Assembly: GCA_024516035.1 (NCBI GenBank)
Contig: CM044966.1
Location: forward strand, 3,918,311 to 3,982,310
Source: Bactericera cockerelli
Taxonomy: Eukaryota; Arthropoda; Insecta; Hemiptera; Triozidae
Direction of reading: 5' to 3'
Length of the DNA stretch: 64,000 nt
Of the stretch, positions 9,288 to 19,869 are shown piece by piece. Position numbers and translations under genes: made by a program. The notes below the pieces were generated by a model, which was given only the letters and a program-made list of their open reading frames with translations, had not been told where the DNA came from and did no database searches. Positions within the stretch are counted from its first letter, which is position 1. Each line of letters opens with the position of its first letter.

Positions 9288-12200
9288 TCACTGGTATCGC
9301 TCTGGTGGTCTACGGTTTAGACGTCTAGGATACCGCCGAGGTTCTTCAACTTGATTTGACTCCACTTGTTCCTCATGTTCATCATTGGACTCGGACTCAC
9401 AGCTTTCAATTTGACTTGACTCGACTTGCTCCTCATGTTCATCACTGGACTCACAGCTTTCATATTCGGCGTCACTGACATCACTTGCCGCACTGCTTGT
9501 AGTACTCTTACTTGAATACACATATCTTGCTTGTTCGGGTTCACGAAAAACTTCATTAACAATACTACTTCTCTCCCCTTTAAATTTCATCATCTGATCT
9601 GCATGACGTTTCCATACCTGGACACCAACACGTACCAAATAAACTACATTGCCAAGTTTCTTATGCACCACACCGTTTGTCCACTTATGACTGTTTGTCT
9701 TGTAATCTCGCACCCATACGTTTTCACCTTCGTTGAAAGTTTTCATGAACTGCACTCTGTTATCTTGGATACTACAGTTTTTACTATAACGTTTTTCTTC
9801 TGGTTCAGTTTTTTCGGCTTTTTTCGGCCTAATAAGGTCAAATCTAGTTTTCAAAACTCTATTCTGCAACAACTCAGCTGGACTCTTATTTGTAGTTGTA
9901 TGTTTTGAAATTCTATAATCAAATAAGAAACGCTGTAGTTGTGTATCGTCAGGCATTTTCTTTAAAAATGACTTGATTATTTTTACCGCAGATTCTGCTT
10001 GTCCATTACATTGAGGAGAATAGGGTGGACTTGTCTTATGTACGATGCCGTTCCTACTAAGAAATGCTTTAAATTCTTGGGACTGAAATGGCGGCCCATT
10101 ATCACTTACTATGTAATCTGGTAGACCAAACCTTGAAAACAATTCATAAAATTTCTCAACAACACTTTGACAGTTTGTAGAGTTCATCTTGAACACTTCA
10201 ATCCATTTAGAAAAAGCATCTTCTACAACCAGGTACATCTTACCACGGAAAGGTCCCAGGAAATCAATATGTAGCCTCCGCCACGGTTCAGTCGGATACT
10301 CCCACATGTGTAGCGACACTTTCTGCTGCTCTGGTCTGTTCTGAATACATTCAAGACAACTGTTAGCAATTTTCTCGATGTCGGAATCCATTCCAGGCCA
10401 CCAGAAATAACTACGGGCTACTGATTTCATTTTAGTTATTCCTAAGTGATTTAAATGTAATTCTCTCAGCAAATGGCTTGTGCAACTAGCAGGCACTACC
10501 ACACGATAACCCCACATGATAATATTATCCTCAAGAGTAAGCTCCTCTCTCTTGCTATAGTATTTCTTTTCATCTTCTGATATTGTTGATCTCTCAGGCC
10601 ATTCGTTCAACATATAGTGCTTTATTTTTTGTAACACCTCATCCTGATTAGTTGCCGACCGAATTTTAGCTGTATCCATTACATTGTTTTCACAGATAAA
10701 TTTCAAGTAATTAGCATTATTTATTTCCGGTCCAGCTTTATCGAGGGGCATTCTTGACAATGCATCAGCGAGAACATTTTTTTCTGATGTAATGTATTCT
10801 ATGTCAAAATTATACCCAGAAAGGAAAACGGCATATCTTTGCAGTCGGCTGGCTGCCATTTGAGGAAAACCATGTTTGGATCCAAATATACTAGCGAGAG
10901 CCTTACAATCACTTTTTATTGTAAACTTCTGACCCCATAACTGTTGATCAAATTTTTTTACTCCAAAGACAATGGCTAATGCTTCCTTATCTACCTGACT
11001 GTAATTTTCCTCCGCTTTGTTCAATCTTCTGGACGCGAAAGCTACCGGTCTCTCCCGCTTCTTATCATCAGGCTGAAGCATCACTGCAGAGATTCCATAG
11101 GCGCTTGCATCACAGGCTAGTATGATTGGTTTCGTTGTGTCAAAATGAAGTAGTGCATTATCTTCGGTAAGCAATTTCTTGATTTTAAGAAAAGCCTCCT
11201 GACAATTAACATCAAAATAGAAATCAGTATTTTTACAAAGTAAATCATTTAGAGGTTTTTGTATAGCAGACAAGTCAGGAATGAACTTTCGATAATAGTT
11301 CACTAGACCTAGAAAGGACTGCAACTGTTTCGCATTTTCAGGCTGTGGGGCGTGCAGTAGAGCTTCAATTTTTTCCCGGCCCGGCCGAATACCATCTTCG
11401 TCAATTAGATAGCCCAAGAATTTAATTTGCTTTTGAAAAAACATGCATTTCTCTTTAGACAAAGTTAAGCCCATCATATTCAATTTGTCCAACACTTGAA
11501 TCAATGTTTTATGGTGAACGTTTTCATCCTCACCAAAAATTAGAATTTCATCAAAATAAACTTTTACATTTTCTATGTCACGGAACTCCTCCGAAATTCT
11601 TTTTTGAAATATACCTGGTGCTGATGATATACCGAATGGCATTCTATTATATATATAAACACCCTTGTGTGTACTGATGGCTACTAATTCCTTAGCATTA
11701 TCTTCTAATACCATTTGTTGGTACGCGTGGCTGAGATCTAGAATAGAAAATTTACCACCAGTCTTGATTCCAATTAACAGTTCTTCAATTCGAGGAATAG
11801 GATGGCGCTCAAGTAGTAAGTAAGGATTCAATGTTACCTTATAGTCTCCACAGATACGTATGTCACCGTTGGGCTTCAGTACAGGTACAATCGGCGTTCC
11901 CCACTGCGAGTAGCTGACCTTGCTGATTATACCTTCACGTTCCAGGCGCTGCAACTCCTCCTCAACTTTTGTCCTCAGCATCAGCGGTACAGACCTCGGC
12001 TGTACAAACTTGGGCTCAGCATCAGCGGTCAACCTCAAGCTTACTTTCTCGCCATTGTACTTGCCCAATCTTTGGGAAAAAACATTAGGGTACATATCAA
12101 TTATTTTTTCAATGTCTTTACATGTTACAATTTTATTAACTTTATCTTGGAAACATTCAAAATGACTTTTTAATGTATTAAACATAAATATCCATTCTCT

Positions 12201-13346
12201 TCCTAGAAGGGCACATCCAGTTCCTTTGAGCACATACAGGGTGCATTCATGCTGCTCAGACTGAATTTTTACGTTCACGTTTATACAACCCAGTAAGTGT
12301 ACACTTTCATTGCCCCAGTATGCCAATTTTAAATTAGTTTGTTCTAATCTTATATCATTAAACATTTCATTATAGAGTTTCTCAGATATAATTGACACCG
12401 AGGCACCCGTATCCAATTCAAATTTGATAGGCTTACCCTCTACTTGCGTACTAACTTGAAACCTCTCCACATAGTTCAAACTATTGATGGACAACAAATG
12501 TGAAATATTCTCTTCCATGGTGCTGTGTTCAACTTTCTGTACAACATCCACGTAATGCTGCTTCTGCTGACCCTTACACATCCGCTTCAGATGTCCTTGA
12601 CCCCCGCAAACATGGCACTTGTAGAGCCTCAGCCTGCATGTAGTGAAATCATGGCCATGTCTACCACAACAGACGCACTGTATGTCGCTTTTCCCTGCTT
12701 GTATCTGTGAACTAGAAAATCTGTCGTTAGATCTATTTTTACTGTTTTGAGGAGCAATTTGGGGATGTCGCTGGTTATTTTCAAACTTGTGAACTTCTTG
12801 CAATTTATTTTCGTCTTTAAGATCATTTTCTGTCTGTTCAATTTGAATAGCAGTCTGTAGCACTAGATCAAATGTTAACTTGTCTTCTTTTTCCATTCTA
12901 CATTTTCTTTTCACATCTTTATTCTGAAGTCCACTCATCAACCTGTCTCTAAGTCTTTCTTTCAAATCATTTCCAAATTTACAATCAGCAGCAATTGCCT
13001 TAATTGTTCTCGCGTACTCTTGTACGGATTCACCTACTTGCTGCGTACGTTCTTCAAATTTAATTCGTTCAGTAAGAAAATATTTCTTAGGTGAAAAATA
13101 ATTTTGAAGTTTTACCTTGAGATCGTCCCACTTTTCCTTTTGTGGTTTTCCTGGAAAATACAAATCCTTAGCCACGGCGAATACTTTACCGCCCATCAAG
13201 GTCAGTGCAATTTTTACTTTCTTCTCGTCTTCCTCAGTGACTCCATTGCACTCCAGGAAAAGCTCCAGCCGCTCCACATACGAAATCCAGTCGGTTTCCT
13301 CTTCATTGAACTGTTCAATGTGACCCAGTAACTTTTTGTTTGCCAT
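9288..13346 (-). CDS. Gag-Pol polyprotein of the Ty3/Gypsy element
   Basis: 1352 codons in one frame. Gag occupies about residues 1-270 and ends in two CCHC zinc knuckles (224-237 and 244-257). Aspartic protease: LDTGAS at 311-316. Reverse transcriptase: CGDYKVTLNP near 499-508, catalytic LDLSHAYQQ (D537), MPFGISSAP near 569-577, and YFDE at 597-600 where the family normally has YxDD. RNase H: D746, E789, D813, D861. Integrase: zinc-binding H964/H967 and C997/C1000, then D1028, D1082 and E1118 of the DDE triad. The C-terminal tail is acidic with a duplicated DEHEEQVES block (1302-1330), then Arg/Pro-rich. The protein copies and integrates the element as a virus-like particle. The start at 13346 is the first ATG after the primer-binding site. 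The frame is open throughout, but E600 (codon 11547-11549) probably impairs polymerase activity. Confidence 0.96.
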   Translation of the reverse strand: MANKKLLGHIEQFNEEETDWISYVERLELFLECNGVTEEDEKKVKIALTLMGGKVFAVAKDLYFPGKPQKEKWDDLKVKLQNYFSPKKYFLTERIKFEERTQQVGESVQEYARTIKAIAADCKFGNDLKERLRDRLMSGLQNKDVKRKCRMEKEDKLTFDLVLQTAIQIEQTENDLKDENKLQEVHKFENNQRHPQIAPQNSKNRSNDRFSSSQIQAGKSDIQCVCCGRHGHDFTTCRLRLYKCHVCGGQGHLKRMCKGQQKQHYVDVVQKVEHSTMEENISHLLSINSLNYVERFQVSTQVEGKPIKFELDTGASVSIISEKLYNEMFNDIRLEQTNLKLAYWGNESVHLLGCINVNVKIQSEQHECTLYVLKGTGCALLGREWIFMFNTLKSHFECFQDKVNKIVTCKDIEKIIDMYPNVFSQRLGKYNGEKVSLRLTADAEPKFVQPRSVPLMLRTKVEEELQRLEREGIISKVSYSQWGTPIVPVLKPNGDIRICGDYKVTLNPYLLLERHPIPRIEELLIGIKTGGKFSILDLSHAYQQMVLEDNAKELVAISTHKGVYIYNRMPFGISSAPGIFQKRISEEFRDIENVKVYFDEILIFGEDENVHHKTLIQVLDKLNMMGLTLSKEKCMFFQKQIKFLGYLIDEDGIRPGREKIEALLHAPQPENAKQLQSFLGLVNYYRKFIPDLSAIQKPLNDLLCKNTDFYFDVNCQEAFLKIKKLLTEDNALLHFDTTKPIILACDASAYGISAVMLQPDDKKRERPVAFASRRLNKAEENYSQVDKEALAIVFGVKKFDQQLWGQKFTIKSDCKALASIFGSKHGFPQMAASRLQRYAVFLSGYNFDIEYITSEKNVLADALSRMPLDKAGPEINNANYLKFICENNVMDTAKIRSATNQDEVLQKIKHYMLNEWPERSTISEDEKKYYSKREELTLEDNIIMWGYRVVVPASCTSHLLRELHLNHLGITKMKSVARSYFWWPGMDSDIEKIANSCLECIQNRPEQQKVSLHMWEYPTEPWRRLHIDFLGPFRGKMYLVVEDAFSKWIEVFKMNSTNCQSVVEKFYELFSRFGLPDYIVSDNGPPFQSQEFKAFLSRNGIVHKTSPPYSPQCNGQAESAVKIIKSFLKKMPDDTQLQRFLFDYRISKHTTTNKSPAELLQNRVLKTRFDLIRPKKAEKTEPEEKRYSKNCSIQDNRVQFMKTFNEGENVWVRDYKTNSHKWTNGVVHKKLGNVVYLVRVGVQVWKRHADQMMKFKGERSSIVNEVFREPEQARYVYSSKSTTSSAASDVSDAEYESCESSDEHEEQVESSQIESCESESNDEHEEQVESNQVEEPRRYPRRLNRRPPERYQ

Positions 13347-13348
13347 TT

Positions 13349-13360
13349 ATCTCGTCGCCA
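13349..13360 (-). other. Candidate primer-binding site
   Basis: On the minus strand TGGCGACGAGAT starts two bases after the 5' LTR. TGG complements the CCA end of a tRNA, the usual form of a Ty3/Gypsy primer-binding site. I cannot name the tRNA. The gag start follows after only two more bases, so the untranslated leader outside the LTR is very short. Confidence 0.65.
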
Positions 13361-13362
13361 AA

Positions 13363-13486
13363 TGTTCTATCTATTTAATACACTAAAAACATGAGAGAAT
13401 TGTAGAACGTAACAACATTAAATTTATTTCAACACAAACTTTGAAAACCAGAATAAGCTTTTTCTGTGACTGGCCACAATACTACA
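13363..13486 (-). repeat. 5' LTR (124 bp)
   Basis: Identical to the 3' LTR except for one base by eye. It should carry the promoter, though I see no clear TATA box in it. Confidence 0.93.
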
Positions 13487-13491
13487 TGTAC
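13487..13491. repeat. Target-site duplication TGTAC (right)
   Basis: Matches 9114-9118. Confidence 0.85.
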
Positions 13492-13545
13492 TAACTAAAG
13501 GGCGGAGTTATTGCCTATGGCAATCTTTTCCCCCAGCATAATGCT
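13490..13545 (-). mobile_element. LINE-A 3' end, split by the LTR element
   Basis: ACTAACTAAAGGGCGGAG, hairpin ATTGCC-TAT-GGCAAT, CTTTTCCCCCAGC. Its other half (AAATATATTATGTAC) lies left of 9119. Confidence 0.7.
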
Positions 13546-13970
13546 GGTGTAGGTTGTTAAAACATAACCTCAACGCGTTCGGTTAAAAAGCTCATGCTGT
13601 TAGCAAAAGGATTCACAATTCTGGTGAAAAATGCACTTTTTTTGGGAAAAAAAGTTCATACTTTTTGCAGAACTTCATATTTGTTGCAAGAACACATTAA
13701 AGTCGCTTCTAGAAACATTATAATACATCACATAAATTGTTTTCCCTGAACCGTTATCGGTGAAGTTTTTAGATTTTCCTAACACAATTTTCCAAGTGTT
13801 TGGAAAAGCACTTTACGATGACTTCACTTCCTGTACGAAGAATGTTCTGAGAAAAAAAAAAGAAAAAAAAAAAAAAAAAAATACACCATCGATTTTTTTT
13901 TTTTTTTTCGTGTACTCTTTCGTTCCTTGGTCAAATTATGTATTTCCAATACTCTGGCTTTTTCGTTTAC

Positions 13971-14190
13971 CTGAATTAGATCATCCAATGTGCAGGAGTT
14001 TTGTAATTGACAACATACTAGAAGGTGCTCATGTGTTTGAAATTCCATTGGAATAGAGATTGGAGTGAATTTGACGAGATGTGGAAGAGAGGTGGTGGAA
14101 GGATTGAGTGACTGGGTCACTATGTGAAGACGCCATTGCTGCTGAAGGAGAGCAATGGCTCCTTCCATGTCTTCAGGATAAATATTAATT
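13971..14190 (-). CDS. Candidate internal exon of unknown gene
   Basis: On the minus strand an open stretch reads ...NIYPEDMEGAIALLQQQW... and ends ...NSCTLDDLIQ, directly followed by CAG|GTAAAC, a good splice donor at 13970. A weak acceptor (ATGCAG) lies at 14191-14193. The composition is more coding-like than that of its neighbours, and no repeat family I list covers it. I do not recognise the protein. It could also be chance or a gene relic, since no partner exon was found. Confidence 0.28.
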
Positions 14191-14279
14191 CTGCATGTAC
14201 ATGCATGTAGTGTCGAATCGATTATGGACACAATACTTCCTCGTGATTCGTTCACATTGTGTACACATTGTATAAGGGT

Positions 14280-14345
14280 GGTGCGAAAGAGAATGCCGTT
14301 GGCATCAGCACTACCCTTGATTTAGTTTTGGGTCTCTTATTGTAA
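14280..14345 (+). mobile_element. LINE-B 3' end fragment with hairpin
   Basis: GAAAGAG, hairpin AATGCC-GTT-GGCATC, AGCACTACCCTTGATTTAG. Same layout as 25320-25440. The outermost stem pair is lost here (A with C). Confidence 0.6.
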
Positions 14346-14365
14346 ACATTTCTTTTTATATACAG

Positions 14366-15270
14366 TATAGTCCCGAAACATGGGGACAACGGTCCACTGG
14401 TGATTCATTGGATCATCTCTGACAAGAAATATACCCATACAAAAAGGTCAATCTCCCTTGGTTTCGAAGATAATCGCCATTTTGTAGTTTTTTTTTAATA
14501 AATCAGACTTGGCCTCAGTTGTAGTGCAATAACTTTCATTTCACTACATTATGGAAAAAATTGATTTAATTTTTGTAATTTGCACAATATTTTACACCTA
14601 AAATCATCATCGCAACATGCTAGAAATAAACCCTTACCTGTTTCTAAGAGACAAACTGATCCAGAGTTTGGTGGTTGCAGTTTTTCCGCCACACTTTGTA
14701 GTTGATTTACTAGAAATTTTTCCCCGGTGGAAATCTGACACTCTTTTGAAAAACATGTCTGTTTTGTTTCCTAACATTAGACTCCACGATCATTGAAATC
14801 GGACTAGTAAAACCGGAGAAAAGACGCAGGATTGGCCGAAAAATGTGATTCGCCCAATTTGCTATCATGTCAATCAACATATTAAAACTCATAGCTTTTG
14901 AAAAGCTCATATTGATTATGTGAAAAATGAAAAACTGGTCAGTCAATTCTTAAAATTATTACCTTTTTATTCTCGACCGAACATTTCTAAGGAGGTGGAT
15001 TAGTCGCGGAGGGCGCCCCAACCCATGACCAGCCAGGTCCCCCGAACAAAATCCAATTGATTTTTGTGTATGGGGCTTATCCCTGTGGGCAGCCACGAAG
15101 ACCTTGTTGCCAGAATTGCTGTAGCTTTCGAACGGTTCAAAGAGATGAGAAACATATTCAGAAATATCAGAAGAAGCATGTCGAAGATGCAACCTGTGCA
15201 TCGAGCACGGAGGACGCCAGTATCAATAATTTCTGAGAAACGGAACAGTTGGATGAAAGTGGTTCTGTAA
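14366..15270 (+). pseudogene. Degenerate DDE transposase (mariner/IS630-like) remnant
   Basis: TACAGTATAGTCCCGAAAC at 14366 looks like an element end of the TA|CAG type. At 14995-15090 the plus strand encodes PARSPEQNPIDFCVWG, which matches the 'PARSPDLNPxDFFLWG' block of DDE transposases around the third catalytic residue, with a stop just before it. After a frame change, 15094-15190 encodes DLVARIAVAFERF and FRNIRRSMSKM, the usual C-terminal helices. No matching right end was found. Confidence 0.6.
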
Positions 15271-15369
15271 GGCTCATGACGTTTTCTGAACAATCCTATG
15301 TTCAAATTTCAAAGAGGACAATTCAAAAGGGAGTATGCATATTTTTTGTTTGTTTTAAAAGATCAGTGT

Positions 15370-15720
15370 TTCACAGCTTTTTTAATGTCGTATTCATGAA
15401 ACAGCAGCTACAATAAAGTGGTTGTATGACGTTATTTTTGCCCCATTCCCAATAAAATAATAATAAAAAGCAGCTATTGTAGACGCTTGTGGTTTGTGTT
15501 TTAGGTTGCACATCCCGTAGTATGCCTCCAATCTGATGGCCGAGAAATGACACTATACTTCCCATTTAAGTGCTGGGTCAACCACGAGTGCACCGGAAGG
15601 TATCCCTTACAAACAAATGTAACCAAATTTTGAATACAAATTTTTGTCGGCGCGGGGGTTCAAACCTCTAGACCTTCCGCATAGCAAGCGAGTGTTTAAC
15701 TACTGAGCTATTTGTGCCCT
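15370..15720 (-). mobile_element. SINE-D copy (tRNA-headed)
   Basis: On the minus strand: GGCACAAATAGCTCAGTAGTT, then a decayed B box GAGGTTTGAACCCCC, then the body with AAATTTTGGTTACATTTG, the TTCCGGTGCACTCGTGG block, and AGACGCTTGTGG in complement. The best copy of the family is 58690-58960. The 15371-15565 reading frame is only this SINE. Confidence 0.7.
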
Positions 15721-16454
15721 CAAGATATTCCACTAAGTCCCAAGGTTCATCAAAGATTTAAGTTGAATTGTATCATAAAATTTTAAAGGAAGTAAGAAAA
15801 GAGAATTTAAAAGAGATATAGGTAAAGTTAGAAATAGAAAAGGCGAGAGATAGAAAGAAGTAAATAAATAAAAAGATAGAGGAGTAATAGTAAGAGAGCT
15901 CTTGAGAGAGTAAGAAACTAAGAAAGGAGAATTTTAAACAGGGGGATTGGTAAGAACGAAAGGTAATAAATCAGATGGTATCGGAATGGCTAGTGGCTTC
16001 GAATATTCAAAGATAAAGAAGCAGTAGATACAGAGGGAGAAGAAAAAGAAGAAGTTTTAAAAGAAGAAGAAAGAGAAGAATAATAAAATAAGGAAGAAGA
16101 GAGATAAGAAAAAATAGAATGGGGTGAACTTTAAAAAAAGCACCTGAGCTAAATGTTTCCAAACTTTCATTTCTGTGCCGCCCCCTCTAACAGATGCGAA
16201 GTTGCTTATCATAGCAAAGCCATCGAAGTCCGTGGACACGAGTTTGGGAAACGCTGACCTAGAAGAAAAAAATACCCGTTGAAAAGTTTAGAATATTCAC
16301 ACAAAAAAATTATAATATAAAATACAAAATTATAGCTAAAATTTTAATAAAAGTGTATTAACAGTTATGGAAAAAATGAAAAACTAACTATTGCACCGAG
16401 AGATTAGTACTCAAATATTTGAAATAACCATAAAATTTAGAAAGTTATCATAGA
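15721..16454. other. No gene; AT- and purine-rich
   Basis: AGAA/AAGA-rich sequence at 15780-16110 and AT-rich DNA after it. I see no ORF or repeat family beyond low complexity. Confidence 0.6.
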
Positions 16455-16665
16455 CAGTGTCGATGGTGCGTTGAATGCACCGATTGTCGTAGGATCACCG
16501 AAGTTAGGCAACGTGCTGTGAGGTGAAGACTTCGTGATGCCGGCATTCCGGCCCCACCCAGGCTGGTTGAGGTTAACTTGGGTTTGTGAGTTTCCCGAGA
16601 ATGGATTGTAACACCCCCGTCGTGATATGACCATGCAGTTGAAAGCAATGTTAAATTTTCACTCA
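16455..16665 (+). mobile_element. 5S-rRNA-derived SINE, full-length but diverged
   Basis: The head GTCGATGGTGCGTTGAATGC, GGATCACCGAAGTTAGGCAA and GAAGACTTCGTGATGCCGG follows arthropod 5S rRNA in order. It continues into the family tail: GGCCCCACCCAGGCTGG, TTGAGGTTAACTTGGG, GAGTTTCCCGAGAATGG, ACACCCCCGTCGTGATATGA, GAAAGCAATGTTAAA. Confidence 0.8.
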
Positions 16666-16929
16666 CCGAAACTCGATTTTGTGAGTGAAAATTGAAAGAA
16701 TCCTAGTTTTATAATGTATTAAATATAACAATAATAATAATCATACTCTCTGCCGCGCTGTCTGAGGGGTTGTTCACACCTCCGCTGAGGTGTTTGATAT
16801 AAGTGTTTGAGTTTCATTAATAGTTTCATTTTTTTATGTTTCAGGTACATACATATATTATATAAAATGAAAGATGCATCAGTAAATTATCTACAATGTG
16901 TATGAAAAAGCAAAAATTAAGTAAGTATG

Positions 16930-17235
16930 AACTTCATATTTGTGATGGTCAATCCTAAAGCCTCGAGAGGATTGAAGACCAAAGTAAAAAAAAAAAGTTT
17001 TTTCTAAAGTTATCATATATTTGTGTGAATCACTTTCGTAATTTATCACAACTACTCAAAGTCGCTTTACTAACATTACTGTTAACGTAATGGGATTCCC
17101 TGTTTCGAGCCGACAGTCTGAAAAAAGCACTACTATATTGTAATAAATCTACGCTGAACCCGGGACTTGAACCACTGACCTTCAGGTTACAAGTCCGCAA
17201 TGCTATTCATCAAGCTACTGAGGTCGGTTTTGATC
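16930..17235 (-). mobile_element. SINE-B copy, minus strand, with internal insertion
   Basis: The head, read in complement, starts at 17232 (AACCGACCTCAGTAGCTTGA) with the B box GGTTCAAGTCCCGGG near 17160. The body (TGAGTAGTTGTGATAAATTA) is at 17040-17065. Between them lies a segment with ATGGGATTCCCTGTTTCGAG that also occurs in diverged form at 50245-50290 and 61800-61855. Confidence 0.65.
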
Positions 17236-17267
17236 CTCCATCGCTTTTCTAAATGCTCAACATTATT

Positions 17268-17345
17268 TTTGTTGGGTGTTGGGTGGAAGAGATTGCCATA
17301 GGCAATAACCCCGCCTTTTAGTTAGGACATAATATGTCCTAACTA
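17268..17345 (+). mobile_element. LINE-A 3' end with hairpin, plus orientation
   Basis: GGGTGTTGGGTGGAAGAG, hairpin ATTGCC-ATA-GGCAAT, AACCCCGCCTTTTAGTTAGG. Oriented opposite to the copies at 5940, 13490 and 22216. Confidence 0.75.
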
Positions 17346-17449
17346 AAAGTCCTAACATATTATGTATATATTTTGGTTATTTTTTTCCCCTGTTTATATT
17401 ATTAATATTGTCATTTTTTATTTAATTTTTACCATTATTTGTCTGTATA

Positions 17450-18382
17450 TACAGGGTGGACCAAAAAAAACGTTTACACCCGTTAATGGTAGATTACTGA
17501 CACCATTTCTAGGACGGATCTGGAATCCGTTTTTTCGGATTCGCCTTTATAACTGCACAAAGTGATTTTTTGAACCTTTCTGAAAAAGTCCGACTTTGGT
17601 TTATTCTTCAGGTCAGAACTTTTTTCCTGTTTAAGATGAGTTGATTCTGAACATTTCTGCAGAAAGCCAACAAAATTTCGTTGTTTCTAGCTACACTACT
17701 TTGTTTTTTACGGTTTGGTTTGGCATCTTTTTTGACACCTGAATAGAAAAAAAATTCTCATGTAAATTTTTTACACTTTGAAACACTCAAGATTTGCCCG
17801 AGCAAATTTTGGCACAGACATGGGCAAGTTTGATAAAAGTTGGCGGCCAACCCAAGGATGCTAAAAAATAATTTTACGATTTTTTATCACGTGATCTTCT
17901 GGGTAAACAAATTAGGTAAGTCTCAAAAAATGATGTTCAAAATCTTAAAAGTGTTGACCGTGTAGGGTCGTCTTGTACTCAAAGAGTAATTAGCTATTTA
18001 TGTCTGATAATTATTTTCCTTGAAATTAATTAAAGGCCAGTCAAATGAATGATTGTTTATTTCTCGATGATAGTTTTCAAGCATATTTTTCTGCATTCTA
18101 TGAAATATTATCTTTAAACTTCTTGAGTTTTTTCAGTACAAGTTACATTATTATAATTCGGATGCTGAAATGGCAGATACGCATTTAGCATATGGAGTTG
18201 CCAACAGGAACATTTGGGATCACGTGAAAAACATAGTTTACGAAATCTGGTAGCAAGAATCCTGTTGGCATTCGATGACCTGACAGAAAAACCTGGAATC
18301 CTCCGCAACATTCGACGGAACATGATGAAGATGTTCAACCTTTGCATCCAGGAAGGTGGACGCCACTTCCAACAGTTCCTCT

Positions 18383-18459
<77 letters not shown>

Positions 18460-19869
18460 TTTTGAGTTAGAACTAAGGTACTAAACTCACCATTGGTTTC
18501 AAAAATTTGTGTGAGGAGAATCCATAGTGTGTACTATGGCTACATAAAAAATGGCAACAGTCTTTTTTATTTAGTAGTCATGAATTTTTTTGCTGGCTCT
18601 GGCGTTCGGACCGGGTGGACTAGCTTACCACTGAGCTAATCGTGCGCGTCGAATCGTTTCTCATTGAACATACTAACACAAAATGTTTTTTTAAATACCT
18701 TTTTGGTTATATCAAATAGTATAAAACATAATAAAGACTGCAAAAGTTTATTAATTTTACAAAATATTATCTTGTTTTTTTCAAGACTTCTATTAAGAGT
18801 TGGCAATCGGTAAATATTTGTTATTTAATTAGTATTGTTTATGATAGAAGAACCTACCTACATATTTACCTGGATTTATTTCTTAAACTCTATTTTCGTT
18901 TGGAAAATTCACTAGTTTTTTTTTCTCTCGTAGGGAAGCAAAAGAAAAACCATCCTTACATTATCAAGGCAGTCTCTCAGGGGCTTACATGAATAATAAT
19001 TATGTTTATTGTGATACCAATAGTATCTGATATAACTCAATTTACAGATGGTATTACCCCCAAAAAAACCATAAGTTGTTGGTGTTACAACAGGTTCGAT
19101 ACAGGTATGAATAAAATATTCCATCAGATTTTTTTGATAATAAAAATAATATTGACCGTCGAGAATTGAACCTAGGTTATACGACTAACACTCCTAGCAC
19201 TACCACATCTAGCTAACACCACTGACAATCTGAGAAGCACGAAATTTATCATTTGAATTTTCCTAAACTGGCTGATGAAGGCATGTGAGACCGCGGTATT
19301 CAAAAAAAGCAATGTAAACAATATTTGTAAACAATACAAGACGCCCTTACACAGTCTACAGCTAGAAAACTCTTAGGATTTTTGAAGAGTTTTTGGCAAA
19401 CATCTAATAATTTTTCCCAGAAGATCACGTGATAAAAAATCGTAAAATTATTTTTTAGCATCCTCGGGGCGGCCGCCAACTTTTATCAAACTTGCCCATT
19501 CTGTGCCAAAATTCGTTCGGACAAATGTCGAGTGTTTTATTTAGTAAAAAAGTTTTTTTTTTGTGTTTTTTTTCTGTTCAGGTGTTAAAAAATATGACAA
19601 ACCAAATCGTAAAAAACAAAGTAGTGTAGCTAGAAACATTGAAATTTTGTTGGCTTTCTGCAAAATTGTTCAGAATGAACTCATCTTTAACAGGAAAAAA
19701 GTACTGACCTGAAGAATAAGCCAAAGTCGGACTTTTTCGGAAAGTTGCAAAAAATCACTTTCTGCAGTTACGAAGGGGAATCCGAAAAAACGGATTGCAG
19801 ATCCGGCCTGGAAATGTCGTCAGTAATCTACCATTAACGGGTGTAAACGTTTTTTTGGTCCACCCTGTA
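17450..19869. mobile_element. Foldback element 2 (about 455-bp arms) with transposase relic
   Basis: Ends TACAGGGTGGACCAAAAAAA and TTTTTTTGGTCCACCCTGTA. Left arm 17450-17907, right arm 19415-19869, with TA|CAG and CTG|TA borders. The spacer of about 1.5 kb holds a transposase C-terminus (18160-18386), a GA microsatellite (18388-18455) and two tRNA-like SINE heads (18590-18655 and 19150-19225, minus). A direct repeat of about 50 bp flanks the whole element (17398-17450 and 19878-19935). Confidence 0.85.
18160..18386 (+). pseudogene. DDE transposase C-terminal remnant inside foldback 2
   Basis: Plus-strand codons give ANRNIWDHVKNIVYE and, after a one-base frame change, NLVARILLAFDDL, LRNIRRNMMKMFNLC, GRHFQQFL and a stop at 18384. 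This parallels the remnant at 15094-15190 (LVARIAVAFERF, FRNIRRSMSKM). Such sequences form the end of mariner/IS630-type transposases. The frame change and missing N-terminus make it non-functional. Confidence 0.6.

Larger units (their letters stand above)
9119..13486 (-). mobile_element. Ty3/Gypsy LTR retrotransposon, nearly intact
   Basis: The element is 4368 bp with two 124-bp LTRs, a single gag-pol frame, a candidate primer-binding site, a short purine tract and 5-bp target duplications. The LTRs differ at one visible base (AATTAATA versus ATTTAATA near their outer/inner edge), so insertion was recent. Joining the flanks gives a LINE-A-like sequence (left ...ATATATTATGTAC, right TGTACTAACTAAAGGGCGG), so it landed in an older retroposon end. 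There is no envelope-like ORF. Confidence 0.95.

Noticed and set aside
9531..13331. Plus-strand frames opposite gag-pol
   Set aside because: Antisense shadows of the 1352-codon frame.
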